A DNA stretch of 41,829 nucleotides from assembly GCA_945957405.1 (NCBI GenBank), contig CAMFLL010000016.1, forward strand, positions 1 to 41,829, read 5' to 3'. A program made the translations under genes and the position numbers. The number at the start of each line of letters is the position of its first letter. Positions within the stretch are counted from its first letter, which is position 1. Source of the DNA: an uncultured Mycolicibacterium sp. (GTDB lineage Bacteria; Actinomycetota; Actinomycetes; Mycobacteriales; Mycobacteriaceae). Shown piece by piece: positions 32,139-39,484 of this stretch. The notes beneath the pieces are model-generated. The model saw nothing but the letters and a program-made list of their open reading frames with translations. It searched no databases and was not told the DNA's origin.

Positions 32139-32702
32139 ATGGCCTCATTATTCCGACAGAAGACCGAAGCGGAGCTCGCCCAAGAACAGGCGACCCGCGA
32201 CGTAGCTCAGAGAGAAAAGGCTGAAGCTGCCTTTCGGAAGTCCCCACAAGGTCAGGCAGACAGCGCATTTCAGCGAGGCGACGAGTTCTTCCAGATCGAG
32301 CTTCCTCACTCGTCTGTGACTGGGTTCACTAACGCGGCCTTCAACTCTGCCACTGCAGGCAAGATTCGGTCGAGAGGTAATCGCACCGATCTCCTTGGCC
32401 AAATTGAAAGCCAAGGTTGGCGGCTCCAACACGCCTCATGGGTCTACATACAGACCGGACAGAACAGCCGGGACAAGTTTCTGGCATCAGGGCAGCACGT
32501 GGTCGTGACAGGCGAGGTGGTCGGCATTTATCTGTTCCGCCGAGACGATGCGAATCGAGCCGAGCCCGCGAGCGAAACCGCACCGATCGAATCGCAGAAA
32601 ACGGTGGTCAGTTGCTCGCACTGCGGCGCACAGCAACGAATTCCGACTACCGCCTCACGATTCACCTGCGGCCGTTGCAAAGTCGTGAGTGAGGCCCATT
32701 GA
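32139..32702 (+). CDS. Conserved actinobacterial-type protein with C-terminal zinc ribbon
   Basis: A 187-residue protein. A charged helical N-terminus (QATRDVAQREKAEAAFRKSP) leads into a beta-rich domain with FFQIELPHSS, LLGQIESQGWRLQHASWVYI, SRDKFLASGQ and GEVVGIYLFRRDD. This reads like a widespread actinobacterial family of unknown function. The C-terminus carries two CxxC pairs (CSHCGAQQRIPTTASRFTCG-RC), a zinc ribbon. It follows hxsC by 53 bases with the same AT-richer codon use, so it belongs to the island, but it is not one of the four standard Hxs genes. The ATG at 32139 has no strong ribosome site. Confidence 0.7.
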   Translation: MASLFRQKTEAELAQEQATRDVAQREKAEAAFRKSPQGQADSAFQRGDEFFQIELPHSSVTGFTNAAFNSATAGKIRSRGNRTDLLGQIESQGWRLQHASWVYIQTGQNSRDKFLASGQHVVVTGEVVGIYLFRRDDANRAEPASETAPIESQKTVVSCSHCGAQQRIPTTASRFTCGRCKVVSEAH

Positions 32703-32970
32703 TCTCGGTGCAGATGCGGAAGCACCAAATAAGCTCTCCGTTCACGTGACCCCCCGCATCGGTGCCAATATCGGTAGTGAGTTCATGAGTTCGTAACGCC
32801 GATCGACCTTGACAGACAATGCGATTGAACATCAATCAATATCACTGAGTCCCGCGCTGATGAGGAATCGCTCCGCAAGTGCACGCGGGTGTTGTGTCCC
32901 GAGACCTTTACCGGAACCACCGAGACCAGCGATCGATAGGCTTGCGAACCCACGATGTGCAGGAGGTGAC
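32703..32970. other. Intergenic region at the right edge of the Hxs island
   Basis: No gene is apparent. A small hairpin GGTGC/GCACC (32707-32726) followed by AAATAAG could end the Hxs transcript. TTGACA at 32809-32814 is a perfect -35 box, but its -10 is unclear (ATCAAT, 32831-32836). CCCGCG and CGCGGG arms further right could fold in the leader of the kinase-like gene. Composition returns to high GC towards 32950. Confidence 0.45.
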
Positions 32971-33549
32971 GTGACACTCGACGACCTCGCGCGCACTCTC
33001 GTCGCGACCGACGCCCGTACGGTCCTGATCGATGGGCGCTCCGGCGCGGGTAAGTCCACGATGGCGGACGTGCTCCAGCGATTGTGGCGGTCGAGCCTCG
33101 TCATCCGCCTCGACGACATCTACCCCGGCTGGGATGGCCTGGCCTGGGCCGGCGAGCACATCCGCACGTCACTGCTGAGCCCACGCGCAGAGGGTCGACT
33201 GGGCCGGTGGCGGCAGTGGGATTGGGTTGCGGGGGCACCTGCCGGCTGGCACGACGTACCGGCCGACCAACGGCTGATCGTCGAGGGGGTCGGGGCGTTG
33301 TCGGCAGCCAGCCGCGGGCTCGCCGACATCGGCATCTGGGTCGACGCCGCCGATGACGTCCGCAAGGAGCGGGCGTTGCGGCGCGACGGCGACCTCTTCC
33401 GCCCGCACTGGGACCGTTGGGCCGCCCAGGAGGACGTCGCCATCGCGCGCCACCGCCCCAGGTCCGTGGCCGACTACCGGGCGCGCGAATCGGCCGACGG
33501 CCCGACCTGGACGCTGTCCTCGGCGCGCACCGACGACGCTCCGGCGTAG
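32971..33549 (+). CDS. P-loop (uridine kinase-like) NTPase
   Basis: A 192-residue protein with a Walker A motif at residues 22-30 (IDGRSGAGKSTMAD), a VIRLDDIYPGWDGL segment as in uridine/pantothenate kinase-like proteins, and LIVEGVGALSAASRGLADI as the Walker B-like strand. The C-terminal region has arginines (RKERALRRDG) suited to a lid. GTG at 32971 is fixed by AGGAGGTGAC immediately upstream; longer reading upstream is unlikely. The substrate is unknown. It is upstream of, but separate from, the thiamine transporter, whose riboswitch starts 40 bases later. Confidence 0.82.
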   Translation: MTLDDLARTLVATDARTVLIDGRSGAGKSTMADVLQRLWRSSLVIRLDDIYPGWDGLAWAGEHIRTSLLSPRAEGRLGRWRQWDWVAGAPAGWHDVPADQRLIVEGVGALSAASRGLADIGIWVDAADDVRKERALRRDGDLFRPHWDRWAAQEDVAIARHRPRSVADYRARESADGPTWTLSSARTDDAPA

Positions 33550-33556
33550 CGCGACT

Positions 33557-33582
33557 GCCCTCACGTGCGCTAGCTTGAGGGC
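33557..33582 (+). terminator. Hairpin after the kinase-like gene
   Basis: GCCCTCA (33557-33563) and TGAGGGC (33576-33582) form a seven-pair stem with a 12-base loop, eight bases past the kinase-like stop and just before the TPP riboswitch. It probably separates the two transcripts. The loop contains TAGCTT, which could instead be a -10 box for the riboswitch transcript. Confidence 0.45.
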
Positions 33583-33589
33583 GAGAAAC

Positions 33590-33683
33590 ACACGGGAGCG
33601 CACACCGAGTGCGCTGAGAGGACGGCTGACCGGCCGTCGACCGTACGAACCTGACCGGGCAATGCCGGCGTAGGGAGATGCGC
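33590..33683 (+). ncRNA. TPP riboswitch (THI element)
   Basis: The conserved TPP aptamer elements appear in order and spacing: a 5' CACGGGAGCGC, GCGCTGAGAGGACGG (the CUGAGA core), then CGTACGAACCTGACCGGGC and AATGCCGGCGTAGGGAGATG. It precedes a thiamine ECF transporter gene set (ykoE start 33837), the expected target. TPP binding should lower expression. The expression platform in the following 150 bases was not resolved. Confidence 0.93.
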
Positions 33684-33836
33684 GTGCACGATATCCGTCA
33701 CGTAACACCGATCTGAGGCACGCAGGGGCGCAGCCATCCGCTGCTGCCCTCGTCCGCGCCGAACACCCTCCACGAGGACGTCATTCGCGACCCGATACGC
33801 ACGCTCCCGTGGTCCCGAACCATCCGAGGAACTCCC

Positions 33837-34451
33837 ATGACTGATCTCGAATCAACCCATCGAACCAGCCTGCGCTGGCGCGTCGTCGACATCGTGGTGG
33901 CCAGCGTGCTCGCCGTAGCCGCCGGTCTCGTCTTCGTCATCTGGAACGTCGCGTCCAATCCGATCGGCACGCCGCTGGGCGCCCTGCTACCTGGACTGCA
34001 GGCCCTGGCGGGCGGCGGCTGGCTGTTCGCCGGTGTCCTGACCGCCCTGGTGATCCGCAAGCCCGGCGCGGCGCTCTACGGCGAACTGGTCGCCGCGGTC
34101 GTGTCGGCACTCGTCGGCAACCAGTGGGGTGTGCTGACCATCGAATCCGGCCTGGTGCAGGGCGTCGCCGCCGAACTGGTCTTCGCGATCCTGCTCTACC
34201 GGCGCTGGAACCTCGGCGTCGCGATCCTCGCCGGGGCGGCAGCCGGTCTGGCGCTCGCCATCAACGACCGCTTCCTCTGGTACCCGGACGCCACCTCGGC
34301 TTTCTTCGCTGTGTACACGGTGTCGGCGATCATCTCCGGCGCCGTCATCGCCGGAGCCCTGTCCTGGTTTGTCGTACGCGGCCTGGCCAAAACCGGCGCG
34401 CTCGGCAGGTTCGAGGCCGGCCGGGCTCTGGCGACGCCAGCATCGCGATGA
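33837..34451 (+). CDS. ykoE: Thiamine/HMP ECF transporter S component YkoE
   Basis: A 204-residue integral membrane protein with about six helices (for example VVDIVVASVLAVAAGLVFVIW, LIRKPGAALYGELVAAVVSAL and NLGVAILAGAAAGLALAI). The core GELVAAVVSALVGNQWGVLT and the C-terminal VYTVSAIISGAVIAGALSW are typical of YkoE. It is the substrate-binding S subunit for thiamine or its pyrimidine precursor. It is preceded by the TPP riboswitch, with GAGGAACTCCC before the ATG. It overlaps the ATPase gene by four bases (ATGA). Confidence 0.9.
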   Translation: MTDLESTHRTSLRWRVVDIVVASVLAVAAGLVFVIWNVASNPIGTPLGALLPGLQALAGGGWLFAGVLTALVIRKPGAALYGELVAAVVSALVGNQWGVLTIESGLVQGVAAELVFAILLYRRWNLGVAILAGAAAGLALAINDRFLWYPDATSAFFAVYTVSAIISGAVIAGALSWFVVRGLAKTGALGRFEAGRALATPASR

Positions 34452-35923
34452 CGCAGCACGGCGCCACCGTCGTTGCGACCGGGTGGGGCTGGCAGCACGC
34501 CGGACAACGCAAGTGGGCCGTCCGCGACCTCGACCTGACCATCGAGCCGGGTCAGCGCGTGCTGCTCCTCGGCCCGTCAGGGTCGGGCAAGTCGACGCTG
34601 CTACACGGTTTGGCCGGTCTCCTCGGCGGGTCCGACGAGGGCCGCGAATCGGGTCGCCTGCTGCTCGACGGGGCCAGGCCCGCCGAGCAGCGGGCACGGA
34701 TCGGCATGGTGCTCCAAGACCCGGACGCTCAGGTGATCCTGTCCCGGGTCGGCGATGACGTGGCCTTCGGGATGGAGAACTTCGCCGTCCCTCGAAACGC
34801 CATATGGCCGCGCGTCCGGGAGTCCTTGCGCGCGGTCGGGATGAATCTGCCACTGCAGCAGGACACCTCGACGCTGTCCGGAGGACAGAAGCAACGGCTG
34901 GCTCTCGCCGGGGTGCTCGCGATGAGCCCGGACCTGATCCTGCTCGACGAACCCACCGCGAACCTCGACCCCGACGGGGTCATCGAGGTGCGCGACGCGG
35001 TCGAGTCCGTTGCGGCGCGGACCGGCGCCACCGTCGTGGTGATCGAACATCGCACGAAGGCGTGGCTGCCCGTGATCGACCGGGTGATCGTGCTGGGCAC
35101 CGACGGCGGTGTGGTCGCCGATGGGTCACCGGAGGCGACCATCCAGCGCGAACGCGACCGTCTCCTCCGGTCCGGGATCTGGGTACCTGAGGCACCACTG
35201 CCCGACGTTTCCCGCAACCCGCCACGGACATCCGGCTCGCTGCTGAACGCCGAACGGTTGGTGCCCGGATATCCGGGCGGGCCTCGGTTGCACGATGGCC
35301 TGGACTTCACCATCCTGCGCGAGCGCATCACGGTTGTCACCGGGCCGAACGGTGCGGGCAAATCGACGCTCGCGCTCACGCTCGGCGGTCTGCTGCCACC
35401 ACGCGCAGGCAGGCTGGAATCCGCTACCGATTTCGCCCCGGCACCGGGGAAGCGTCAGCCGCATCGGTGGCGGTCCAAGGAACTGGTGACCCGCATCGCA
35501 AGCGTCTTTCAGGACCCGGAGCACCAGTTCCTGACGGCGACGGTGCGCAACGAGATCACCTTGGGTGCACAGGTTCTCGGAGTTCCCGAGGCCGGGCGCG
35601 ACGCGGCTACCGACGGTCTGCTCGAACGGCTTCGGTTGTCGCAGCTGGCCGATCGCAGCCCGTACACATTGTCCGGCGGTGAGAAGCGTCGGTTGTCGGT
35701 GGCGACGGCGCTGATCACCGGACCCGATCTCATCGTCCTGGACGAACCGACGTTCGGTCAGGACCGGCGCACATGGGAGGAGCTGGTCCGTCTGCTCGCC
35801 GAGATCGCCGACGGCGGTACCGGCATCGTCGCGGTAACCCACGACCTCGATTTCGTCGACGTCCTCGCCGACGAGCGCATCGACCTTTCCGGACCCAAGA
35901 TCGCAGAGCGGGTCGCGACGTGA
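34448..35923 (+). CDS. ykoD: ECF transporter ATPase YkoD, two fused ABC domains
   Basis: A 491-residue protein with two nucleotide-binding domains. First: Walker A LLGPSGSGKST (residues 41-50), Q-loop VLQDPD, signature LSGGQKQR and Walker B LILLDEPTANLDP. Second: VVTGPNGAGKST, VFQDPEHQF, LSGGEKRR and LIVLDEPTFGQD. Fusion of the two A subunits is normal for YkoD. It energises thiamine uptake with YkoE and YkoC. ATG 34448 overlaps the ykoE stop, and the stop overlaps the ykoC GTG, so the three are coupled and under the riboswitch. Confidence 0.92.
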   Translation: MTQHGATVVATGWGWQHAGQRKWAVRDLDLTIEPGQRVLLLGPSGSGKSTLLHGLAGLLGGSDEGRESGRLLLDGARPAEQRARIGMVLQDPDAQVILSRVGDDVAFGMENFAVPRNAIWPRVRESLRAVGMNLPLQQDTSTLSGGQKQRLALAGVLAMSPDLILLDEPTANLDPDGVIEVRDAVESVAARTGATVVVIEHRTKAWLPVIDRVIVLGTDGGVVADGSPEATIQRERDRLLRSGIWVPEAPLPDVSRNPPRTSGSLLNAERLVPGYPGGPRLHDGLDFTILRERITVVTGPNGAGKSTLALTLGGLLPPRAGRLESATDFAPAPGKRQPHRWRSKELVTRIASVFQDPEHQFLTATVRNEITLGAQVLGVPEAGRDAATDGLLERLRLSQLADRSPYTLSGGEKRRLSVATALITGPDLIVLDEPTFGQDRRTWEELVRLLAEIADGGTGIVAVTHDLDFVDVLADERIDLSGPKIAERVAT

Positions 35924-36696
35924 CGGCCGCCGACGTGGTCGCGCCCGGCCCGCGTGTGTTGAACCCGGTCGCCAAACTGATCGCGGCGGCCGTGATCGCC
36001 CTTGCCCTCGTGCTCAGCGTCGACTGGGTTTCGGCACTCACCGCGCTGGTGCTCGAAGTACCCCTGTTCCTCGCCGTCGGAGTCCCGTTGCGTTCCTTGC
36101 TGATTCGTGGCTCCATTGTCGCAGTTGCCGCCGCCCTCACCGCGCTCACCAACCTGCTCTACGGCGAGCCCCGTGGCACCGTGCACTGGCACTTCCTGCT
36201 GATCACCGTGAGCGACGGCTCGATCGAGCTGGCACTTGCCATGTTTCTGCGCGTCATCGCGATAGCCCTGCCCTCGGTGGTGCTGTTTCTCGACGTCACG
36301 CCGACGGAGCTCGCTGACGGGCTCGGCCAGGTGCTCAAACTGCCGGCGCGGTTCGTCATCGGCGCGCTGGCCGGGCTGCGCATGGTCGGCCTACTGCGTC
36401 AGGACTGGCGGTATCTCGGGTATGCGCGCCGAGCCCGAGGCGTGGCCGACCACGGCCGGGTCCGCCGACTGCTCGGCCAGGCCTTCGCGCTGCTGGTGTT
36501 CGCGCTGCGGCGGGGATCCAAGCTGGCGACCGCCATGGAGGCGCGGGGTTTCGGCGCCTACCCCAACCGGACGTGGGCACGACCGTCGATCTTCGGCTGG
36601 CGCGAGTCTGCTGTCGTCGCAGCGGGTTTGTGCATCGCAGCGGCTGCTGTGGCGGTGTCGGTGGCGAGCGGCACGTGGGACTTCATCGCGGGCTGA
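35920..36696 (+). CDS. ykoC: ECF transporter T component YkoC
   Basis: A 258-residue membrane protein with N-terminal helices (VAKLIAAAVIALALVLSV, ALTALVLEVPLFLAVGV) and the T-component coupling motifs with small residues: YARRARGVADHG and AMEARGFGAYPNRT (the A-R-G signatures that contact the ATPase). GTG at 35920 overlaps the ykoD stop. It completes the riboswitch-controlled ykoEDC set. No thiamine-biosynthesis gene follows. Confidence 0.9.
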   Translation: MTAADVVAPGPRVLNPVAKLIAAAVIALALVLSVDWVSALTALVLEVPLFLAVGVPLRSLLIRGSIVAVAAALTALTNLLYGEPRGTVHWHFLLITVSDGSIELALAMFLRVIAIALPSVVLFLDVTPTELADGLGQVLKLPARFVIGALAGLRMVGLLRQDWRYLGYARRARGVADHGRVRRLLGQAFALLVFALRRGSKLATAMEARGFGAYPNRTWARPSIFGWRESAVVAAGLCIAAAAVAVSVASGTWDFIAG

Positions 36697-36759
36697 TGGG
36701 GGCTGGCTTCCGGCAGAACAGTCCACCCGACGAAGGGTCGCTTTCTCGGCAGGGTCGGC

Positions 36760-36912
36760 TCAGCGTCTGCGGAGACGCGACGCCAGCCGCGTGAAGCATC
36801 GAAGCCTCGCCGAGCGATACCGCGGACAGTCACACAGACTGCAGTCTTTCCCGGAGCGGTAGTGCAGATGTGCCGATCGGCCGTGGCCGCACCGACAGAT
36901 ACCCTCTTGCAC
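36760..36912 (-). CDS. Small Cys/His-rich peptide, 50 residues
   Basis: GTG at 36912 to TGA at 36760-36762 encodes MQEGICRCGHGRSAHLHYRS and a GKDCSLCDCPRYRSARL continuation. The pattern CxCGHxxxxHxHYRxGxDCxxCxCPRY is one I associate with tiny actinobacterial zinc-binding peptides. Its start is 23 bases after the flippase stop in the same direction, so it is probably the last gene of the polysaccharide operon. The ribosome site (GGCGGG) is too close to be convincing, so the start is uncertain, but no other in-frame start is available. Confidence 0.6.
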   Translation of the reverse strand: MQEGICRCGHGRSAHLHYRSGKDCSLCDCPRYRSARLRCFTRLASRLRRR

Positions 36913-36935
36913 CCCGCCGAAGATACGCGCCGAAG

Positions 36936-38234
36936 TTAGGCGGCCCCACTGCGGGGACCATGACAGTCCGCGAGTCGGATGGCGCGGATCAACACGGGAA
37001 GGGCGATGAGCGCACACGCCGTCGAGGCGAGTGCCGATCCGACGCACACCGCCGCCGTCGTGCCGCCCACCTGACCACCGACGATTGCTCCCGTCAACTC
37101 CGCCACAGTCCACAGACCCAGTGCCACCGCCCCGTGCCGTCGACGCTGCTCGAGTCGACGCAGAACCGCGAAATGCTCCTTGACCACCAAGGCCGGTCCC
37201 GCGGACAGCAGCAGGAGCAGGAGCGGTAGGGACTCGCGGCCATACGTCGCGCCGAACGCACTGAGCACCAGGTGACCGAAGATCGCGGCACCCACGAACA
37301 CGGCGGCGGCGAGAATCATGCCCATTGCAAGGGTGCGTGCCGCCATCCTGCGAAAGCCCCGGGGATCGCCTGCGGTCGCGAACAACGCTGTGGTCAGGTA
37401 GTACTGCAGGCCATTGGCTGTGTCGGCGACGACGCGAGCCTGGGCGAAGTAGGCCACCTGCGCCGGCGGCATGGTCGCGGCGACGACGACCGGCAACAGG
37501 TAGCTGCTCGACGACATTGCCAGCGTGAGACTGTGGTGGCCCATCGCCGCGACCCAATGACTGCGGATGAGCCTCCAGCGGTGCTGAATGCCGGTGCCGC
37601 GTGGCGGCAGATGCCGCCGAAGTGGTGTCGCACAGACGGATACGAGGAAGCCGATCGCCCATGCCAACGGAATCATCTGTCCGCTGCTGGATCCGAGTGC
37701 GACGGCCGCGACCAACACGATGACCCGTACCACCGCAGCGAGCAGGTTCCGCCGCAACTGAGTGTTGCTGGCACCCAATCCGATCGCGGCCTGGTCGAAC
37801 GCCGCGCACAATGCGGCGAGCCCCGACGTCACCACCAGGAGAAGTGCGCTTGTCGCGGACAGATTCCCCAGCGTCCCGGGCAGACGCACCACTGTGCACA
37901 GCACGAGAAATCCGCCGGCAAACACCATTCCACCCAGCCCCGCGATCGCCAGACCAGCGCTGTACAGGGCCCGACGATCGCTCGCTGGCACGACTGGGAG
38001 GCGTTCGAGCAGCAGCGTGCCCACGCCGAGGACGCCCACCATCGACAGCACGCTCATTGCTGCCACCAGCGCGGCGCCGACGCCCAACTGATCAGGTGCC
38101 AGGGTGTGGGCCGCCACCATCCAGAACACCAGCCCGATCAGAGCACTGCCGACCTGCGATCCCGTCAGCGAGGCGAAGATCCCGATCAGCTGCCGGGAGG
38201 GAACGATGCCCCGAACCGCGCTCACCGGGCCCAT
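36936..38234 (-). CDS. Polysaccharide flippase (Wzx/MATE-like membrane protein)
   Basis: A 432-residue protein with about twelve hydrophobic segments. SLTGSQVGSALIGLVFWMVAA at the N-terminus and VGAALVAAMSVLSMVGVLGVG are typical of oligosaccharide flippases of the MOP superfamily, which move lipid-linked sugars to the outer face. ATG 38234 overlaps the upstream glycosyltransferase by 13 bases. GTG at 38225 (GTGA overlap with that gene's stop) is an equally good start. It is co-oriented with two GT4 enzymes, forming an envelope or exopolysaccharide export set. Confidence 0.85.
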   Translation of the reverse strand: MGPVSAVRGIVPSRQLIGIFASLTGSQVGSALIGLVFWMVAAHTLAPDQLGVGAALVAAMSVLSMVGVLGVGTLLLERLPVVPASDRRALYSAGLAIAGLGGMVFAGGFLVLCTVVRLPGTLGNLSATSALLLVVTSGLAALCAAFDQAAIGLGASNTQLRRNLLAAVVRVIVLVAAVALGSSSGQMIPLAWAIGFLVSVCATPLRRHLPPRGTGIQHRWRLIRSHWVAAMGHHSLTLAMSSSSYLLPVVVAATMPPAQVAYFAQARVVADTANGLQYYLTTALFATAGDPRGFRRMAARTLAMGMILAAAVFVGAAIFGHLVLSAFGATYGRESLPLLLLLLSAGPALVVKEHFAVLRRLEQRRRHGAVALGLWTVAELTGAIVGGQVGGTTAAVCVGSALASTACALIALPVLIRAIRLADCHGPRSGAA

Positions 38235-39484
38235 CCCGCTTCCCGCGCCTGCGGCATGGCCCGTTCTTCGATCGCCTGGACGTACATCCGCTCAATTCGC
38301 TCGACCACCGCGGTGGCAGTGAACATCCGGGCACGCTCGCGTCCTGCCGACCCCAATGCGTCTGCAGCGCGCGGGTCCTCGAGGATCGCAGAGATCGCGC
38401 GTGCCATCGCGGCCACATCGCCCGGCGGGAACAGCACACCGGTGACGCCGTCGACAACCAGTTCAGGGATGCCGCCCGAGGCCGCAGCGACCACCGGTTT
38501 ACCCGCTGCCATTGCCTCGAGCACGACGGTCGGGCACGCATCCGGGCACACCGACGGGACTACCACCGCGCGTGCGCTCCTGATCAAGTCGATGATGTCG
38601 GTGTGCGGCAGCTCACCGAGATGGCGGGCACCAGGGGGAATCGTCGGCACGTAGTCCGCGGCCGACGGACCCGCAAGCAACAATGGCGGCGGGGTACTCA
38701 ACCGCTGATACGAATCGAGCAGGGTGTGGACGCCCTTCTCCCGGCTCAGGGGCCCGACAAACACCAGAGGCCCCTTGGGCGCGCGTGCGGGATTGTCCTC
38801 GAGCAGCAGTGCGTCCGGAACGAAGTTCGGGACCACGTCGGTGATCACGCCGACGCCCTGGGGCCAGGTTGCGTTCTCGGGCGAGACGGCGTCGGCTATC
38901 GCGCCGCTGACCGCGGCGAACCGCGACACGCGTGTTGTCCTGCGGTGCGCGTACCACGCGTTCGCCGCAACCGTGACCGAGCCGCGGGCGGCACCGTAGT
39001 GCGAGGCCGCGCAGGACAGGCATCGCCGCAGAGATGGTCCCGTGCAGACGCTTTCACCGTGCTCCATGAAACCCACCGTCGCGCAGACATGGCTGCAGTC
39101 GTGCAATGTCATGACGACGGGCACCCCGCGACGCGTGGCGACCCCGAGTGCGCTGTTGACGATCCAGTTGTGGGCATGGATCACGTCGTATCGGTGACGT
39201 GACAGCTCCCGCCGAACTGCCCTGCTCACCGACGGATCGCCGATCGGTAACGCATAGGGTCGCGCCGGATCGCTGTACAGGCCGGGAAGGCGAGATGCCA
39301 TGGACCGCACCCGGATGACACGGACACCCTCGCAAACCGACTCCGCGGGCGCCTCACCCGACGCCAGACCGAGCAGGGTGACGTCATGGTGCCGGGCGGC
39401 CAATGCCCTGGACAAGGACCAGACATGCCGCTCGGTGCCACCGGTCATCGGGGGCAGGAACTGGGCGAGCACGAGGACCCTCAT
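38222..39484 (-). CDS. GT4-family glycosyltransferase
   Basis: A 420-residue GT-B fold enzyme. MRVLVLAQFLPPMTGGTERH at the N-terminus binds the acceptor. RYDVIHAHNWIVNSALG and, late, VVPSVCPDACPTVVLEAMAAGKPVV with SGGIPELV form the nucleotide-sugar site (EAMAxGKPV). VGPLSREKGVHTLLDSY is the second-domain signature. ATG 39484 overlaps the upstream stop (ATGA). A cysteine-containing insert (CTGPSLRRCLSCAASH) is seen in the N-domain. It probably adds a sugar to a surface polysaccharide; donor and acceptor are unknown. Confidence 0.9.
   Translation of the reverse strand: MRVLVLAQFLPPMTGGTERHVWSLSRALAARHHDVTLLGLASGEAPAESVCEGVRVIRVRSMASRLPGLYSDPARPYALPIGDPSVSRAVRRELSRHRYDVIHAHNWIVNSALGVATRRGVPVVMTLHDCSHVCATVGFMEHGESVCTGPSLRRCLSCAASHYGAARGSVTVAANAWYAHRRTTRVSRFAAVSGAIADAVSPENATWPQGVGVITDVVPNFVPDALLLEDNPARAPKGPLVFVGPLSREKGVHTLLDSYQRLSTPPPLLLAGPSAADYVPTIPPGARHLGELPHTDIIDLIRSARAVVVPSVCPDACPTVVLEAMAAGKPVVAAASGGIPELVVDGVTGVLFPPGDVAAMARAISAILEDPRAADALGSAGRERARMFTATAVVERIERMYVQAIEERAMPQAREAGWAR

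Noticed and set aside
28199..32828. TGCGATTGA at 28199-28207 and 32820-32828 as attachment-site repeats flanking the Hxs island
   Set aside because: Nine bases with no further convincing identity, and no integrase or tRNA nearby; it could easily occur by chance.
36913..37899. Upstream part of a 379-codon minus-strand frame ending at 36760
   Set aside because: It runs across the flippase gene in another frame and reads as low-complexity Arg/Gly. Only its last 50 codons, beyond the flippase stop, look real and are listed as the Cys/His peptide.
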